Shown: piece after piece, positions 13,125 to 15,173 of the stretch | Position numbering within the stretch: position 1 is the first letter of the stretch | Layout: every line of letters begins with the position of its first letter | The notes under the pieces: model-generated | What the model saw: only the letters and a program-made list of their open reading frames with translations | The model's database searches: none | What the model was told of the DNA's origin: nothing | Assembly (NCBI GenBank): GCA_913773825.1 | Contig: CAJYHH010000105.1 | Coordinates: 1-15,173 of the forward strand | Origin: Candidatus Sericytochromatia bacterium | GTDB lineage: Bacteria > Cyanobacteriota > Sericytochromatia > UBA7694 | Reading direction: 5' to 3' | DNA length: 15,173 nucleotides | Program-made: the position numbers and the translations under genes

Positions 13125-13271
13125 ATGGCTAAGACAGCGTTTTCCTGGATTCCATCTTTGAGTGTCATGAATAAGGTGCATACACCTGGACTGCATACAC
13201 TTAAGATGAGTTTGAACCCCTTGTATACAGCTCTGATCGGCTCCACGAATAAAAAGATCATCAACCGGTAA
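13125..13271 (+). CDS. 48-residue basic protein of unknown function, coupled to recN
   Basis: A complete ORF of 48 codons begins at ATG 13125 after a strong AGGAGG site and ends at TAA 13269-13271. One base later comes the recN ATG (13273), which has no ribosome binding site of its own. The gene therefore probably feeds ribosomes to recN. The peptide begins MAKTAFSWIPSLS and ends TNKKIINR. It contains six Lys/Arg and two His but no Asp or Glu, so it is strongly basic, with a possible short repeat (VHTPG, LHTLK). There is no long hydrophobic segment. It may bind nucleic acid or membrane lipid, or it may simply be a leader whose translation opens recN. I recognise no family. Confidence 0.6.
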   Translation: MAKTAFSWIPSLSVMNKVHTPGLHTLKMSLNPLYTALIGSTNKKIINR

Positions 13272-13272
13272 T

Positions 13273-15078
13273 ATGCTCAAAAAACTGACCATCCAGAACT
13301 TCGTCATTGCAGAGGCGCTCGAAATCGATTTTACCCAAGGCATGTGTGTGCTAACTGGGGAAACCGGAGCCGGCAAGTCTTTGATAGTCGACGCCATTCT
13401 TGGCGTGCTCGGCCAGCGCGTTGCCCCTGATACGATCCGCCAGGGTGCTGAATTTGCTTACCTTGAAGCCGTCTTTGCTCCCAATGACTCAGTCCGCTCT
13501 TTGCTGCGTGAGCGAGAGTTTGATGAGTTAGTTGATGTTGAAAGTCTGGTGCTAAGCAAAACGGTGCATAAAACAGGCAGCCGTTCTCGTCTTAACGGCC
13601 AGCTTGTGACCCAGTCTCTGATTCGTGAGCTGTCTGAGCGTCTGATCGACAGCATTGGCCAAAATGAAAACCAGACCTTGTTTCTTGAAGAATCTCATCT
13701 GACGATGCTGGATGAACTGGGTACAGCTGGGCATCAGCAATTGCTGCAAGAGATCTACCAGATTTTTCAGAGTCTGCAGAGCAATCGGCGTGAGCTCGCT
13801 GGTGCTGCTGAGCGAGCCCGAGAGCACGAGCGCCAAAAAGATTTTATGGCCTTTCAGCTTCAGGAAATTAGTGAAGCGAATTTGCAGCCAGAAGAAGAAG
13901 AAGCGCTACAAGCTGAGCGTGAGCGTTTACGCCATGCTGAAAAGCTTTTAGCCAGCGCGGGTGAGGCTTATGCTGGTTTGTATGACAATCCCCACGGCAG
14001 CACGGTCTGTGAGCAGTTAGAGAGCGTTCAGCGCTTGCTGGGTTCAGCTGCTCGCTTTGACAGCAGCCTTGAGCCTGTGATCGAGACCTTAGATACAGCG
14101 CTGGCCCAGATGCAGGAAGCTGCCCGTGACTTAAGCGCCTATGTTGATGGGATTGAACGCAATCCGATGCGCTTAGAAGAAGTCGAAGACCGTCTGGATT
14201 TGATTAAAAAGCTGCGCCATAAGTATGGCACAGACATTGAGAGCATTCTGGCTTTTGGCTCAGATTTAGAAACCCGCCTTAAAGAGCTTGAGCACAGCGA
14301 AGAACATATTCGCGAGCTTGAAAAAGCCGTGGCTGAACTAGAACGCCGTTATGCTAAAACGGCAGCTAATTTGCACCGCTCTCGCCAACAGCTGATTAAA
14401 CAGCTGGAGCCAAGAATTGAAAACGAGCTCAAAGAGCTCGGGATGGCCAAAACCCGTTTTAGCGTCGAGATGGATCACGATGACAATCGTTTTGCCGAAA
14501 ACGGTCAAGAGCGCGTGCGCTTCTTAATGAGCCCTAACCCTGGTGAACCTTTGCGTCCGCTGGCGCGAATTGCCTCTGGTGGTGAAGCTTCACGCCTGCT
14601 GCTGGCCTTTAAACTGGTGCTGAAACGTGCCAATCCTGTGCCGACTCTGATCTTTGATGAAGTGGATACAGGCATTAGTGGTAAAGCCGCACTGGTTGTC
14701 TCACAAAAGCTGGCCCGCTTAGGCTTAGAGCATCAGGTGCTGTGTATCTCCCATCTGCCCGTAATTGCGGCCATGGCTGATCAGCAGCTCTGGATCGAAA
14801 AGCAGATGGGTACTAAAGCCACTCGGATTCAGCTGACAACGCTTAAACCAGAAGAGCGAGTCACCCGCTTAGCCCAGATGACCAGTGGTCAGGTAACGGA
14901 CTCTAGCCTAAGCAGTGCGCGTGAAATCTACGAACACGCTCTGGCCTTTAAAAGCAGCCTTGGCGCAAGCGCCTGCCAAGCTGACCCTGCCCAGGAAAGT
15001 GAAATCAATCCGCCCGAAGCCCTCTTTGCGCCGGAAACGCTCCTAAACCTTGCTCTGGAGCTACCCGTAGCTAGCTGA
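13273..15078 (+). CDS. recN: DNA repair protein RecN
   Basis: RecN is an SMC-like ATPase that handles DNA double-strand breaks in the recombination pathway. The 601-residue product shows the N-terminal MLKKLTIQNFVIAEALEIDF, the Walker A loop GETGAGKS (29-36), a central coiled-coil region rich in Glu, Arg, Gln and Ala (about 160-400), the ABC signature ASGGEASR (434-441) and the Walker B segment TLIFDEVDTGISG (458-470). Two positions differ from the usual family form: SGGEASR instead of SGGELSR, and HLPVIAA instead of HLPQVAA (V497). At the C-terminus about 40 extra residues (ACQADPAQESE onward) go beyond the usual end, making it longer than typical RecN (about 550-570). The start lacks a ribosome binding site and is one base from the preceding short ORF. 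With comF upstream the neighbourhood is one of DNA uptake and repair. Confidence 0.95.
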   Translation: MLKKLTIQNFVIAEALEIDFTQGMCVLTGETGAGKSLIVDAILGVLGQRVAPDTIRQGAEFAYLEAVFAPNDSVRSLLREREFDELVDVESLVLSKTVHKTGSRSRLNGQLVTQSLIRELSERLIDSIGQNENQTLFLEESHLTMLDELGTAGHQQLLQEIYQIFQSLQSNRRELAGAAERAREHERQKDFMAFQLQEISEANLQPEEEEALQAERERLRHAEKLLASAGEAYAGLYDNPHGSTVCEQLESVQRLLGSAARFDSSLEPVIETLDTALAQMQEAARDLSAYVDGIERNPMRLEEVEDRLDLIKKLRHKYGTDIESILAFGSDLETRLKELEHSEEHIRELEKAVAELERRYAKTAANLHRSRQQLIKQLEPRIENELKELGMAKTRFSVEMDHDDNRFAENGQERVRFLMSPNPGEPLRPLARIASGGEASRLLLAFKLVLKRANPVPTLIFDEVDTGISGKAALVVSQKLARLGLEHQVLCISHLPVIAAMADQQLWIEKQMGTKATRIQLTTLKPEERVTRLAQMTSGQVTDSSLSSAREIYEHALAFKSSLGASACQADPAQESEINPPEALFAPETLLNLALELPVAS

Positions 15079-15079
15079 A

Positions 15080-15096
15080 GCAACGTGGAGCGTTGC
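15080..15096. terminator. hairpin after recN, weak terminator candidate
   Basis: GCAACG (15080-15085) pairs with CGTTGC (15091-15096) around the loop TGGAG, one base after the recN stop. No T-run follows directly, so it is not a standard intrinsic terminator. The remaining bases to the window end show no gene. Confidence 0.35.
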
Positions 15097-15173
15097 GGTG
15101 GTAAGTATAAGAAATAAAAAATGCAGCTTCTGTCTTTATCTCTTTGTCTTTAAACCCAAAGCCCACCACTCAC

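Noticed and set aside
1..15173. CRISPR arrays, insertion sequences, prophage genes, tRNA or rRNA genes
   Set aside because: I found no regularly spaced repeats, transposase motifs, terminal inverted repeats with target duplications, phage-type genes or tRNA-like cloverleaf pattern when reading the window.

Overview
The window comes from a bacterial chromosome of moderate G+C. It has Gram-negative features: two lipoproteins, a predicted outer-membrane beta-barrel and several Sec signal peptides. A DUF3352 protein, a CIA30-family protein and a single-domain ArsA ATPase with a C-terminal HSP20-like domain together suggest a cyanobacterium-related lineage, perhaps a non-photosynthetic one of the Melainabacteria or Sericytochromatia type. 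This is an inference from gene content; there is no rRNA or tRNA gene in the window to fix it. No insertion sequence, CRISPR array or prophage gene is visible.

Layout. Positions 1-1400 carry a possible 21-residue leader peptide and a tandem-GAF protein, closed by a strong, probably bidirectional terminator. At 1417-2178 (minus) lies a lipoprotein with a von Hippel-Lindau (VHL) beta domain. At 2322-3109 is a broken alkD-type DNA glycosylase gene with a frameshift and an in-frame TAG. At 3140-3823 is an unrecognised protein ending in a C-terminal membrane anchor. On the minus strand follow a CIA30-family protein (3840-4358) and a 405-residue lipoprotein of unknown function (4407-5624). A DUF3352 protein (5850-7715) is divergent from the latter. 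On the minus strand, 7890-8219 encodes a Rof-like Rho-binding antiterminator and 8391-9548 an ArsA/Get3-like ATPase. A family 2 glycosyltransferase (9608-10513) diverges from arsA.

The right third is a plus-strand gene string. A recognisable promoter at about 10585-10614 is followed by a signal-peptide beta-barrel protein, a secreted FecR-domain protein, comF, an unannotated 48-codon ORF with a strong ribosome binding site, and recN. The spacing is tight (13 nt, 18 nt, 41 nt and 1 nt), so these may be co-transcribed. Envelope genes would then be joined to DNA uptake and repair genes.

No complete new system can be demonstrated here. The points most worth following are the VHL-domain lipoprotein that keeps the residues forming the hydroxyproline pocket in human pVHL, the acid-free 48-residue ORF coupled to recN, the cluster of TGYATACA octamers around it, the barrel-FecR pair, and the doubly inactivated alkD.
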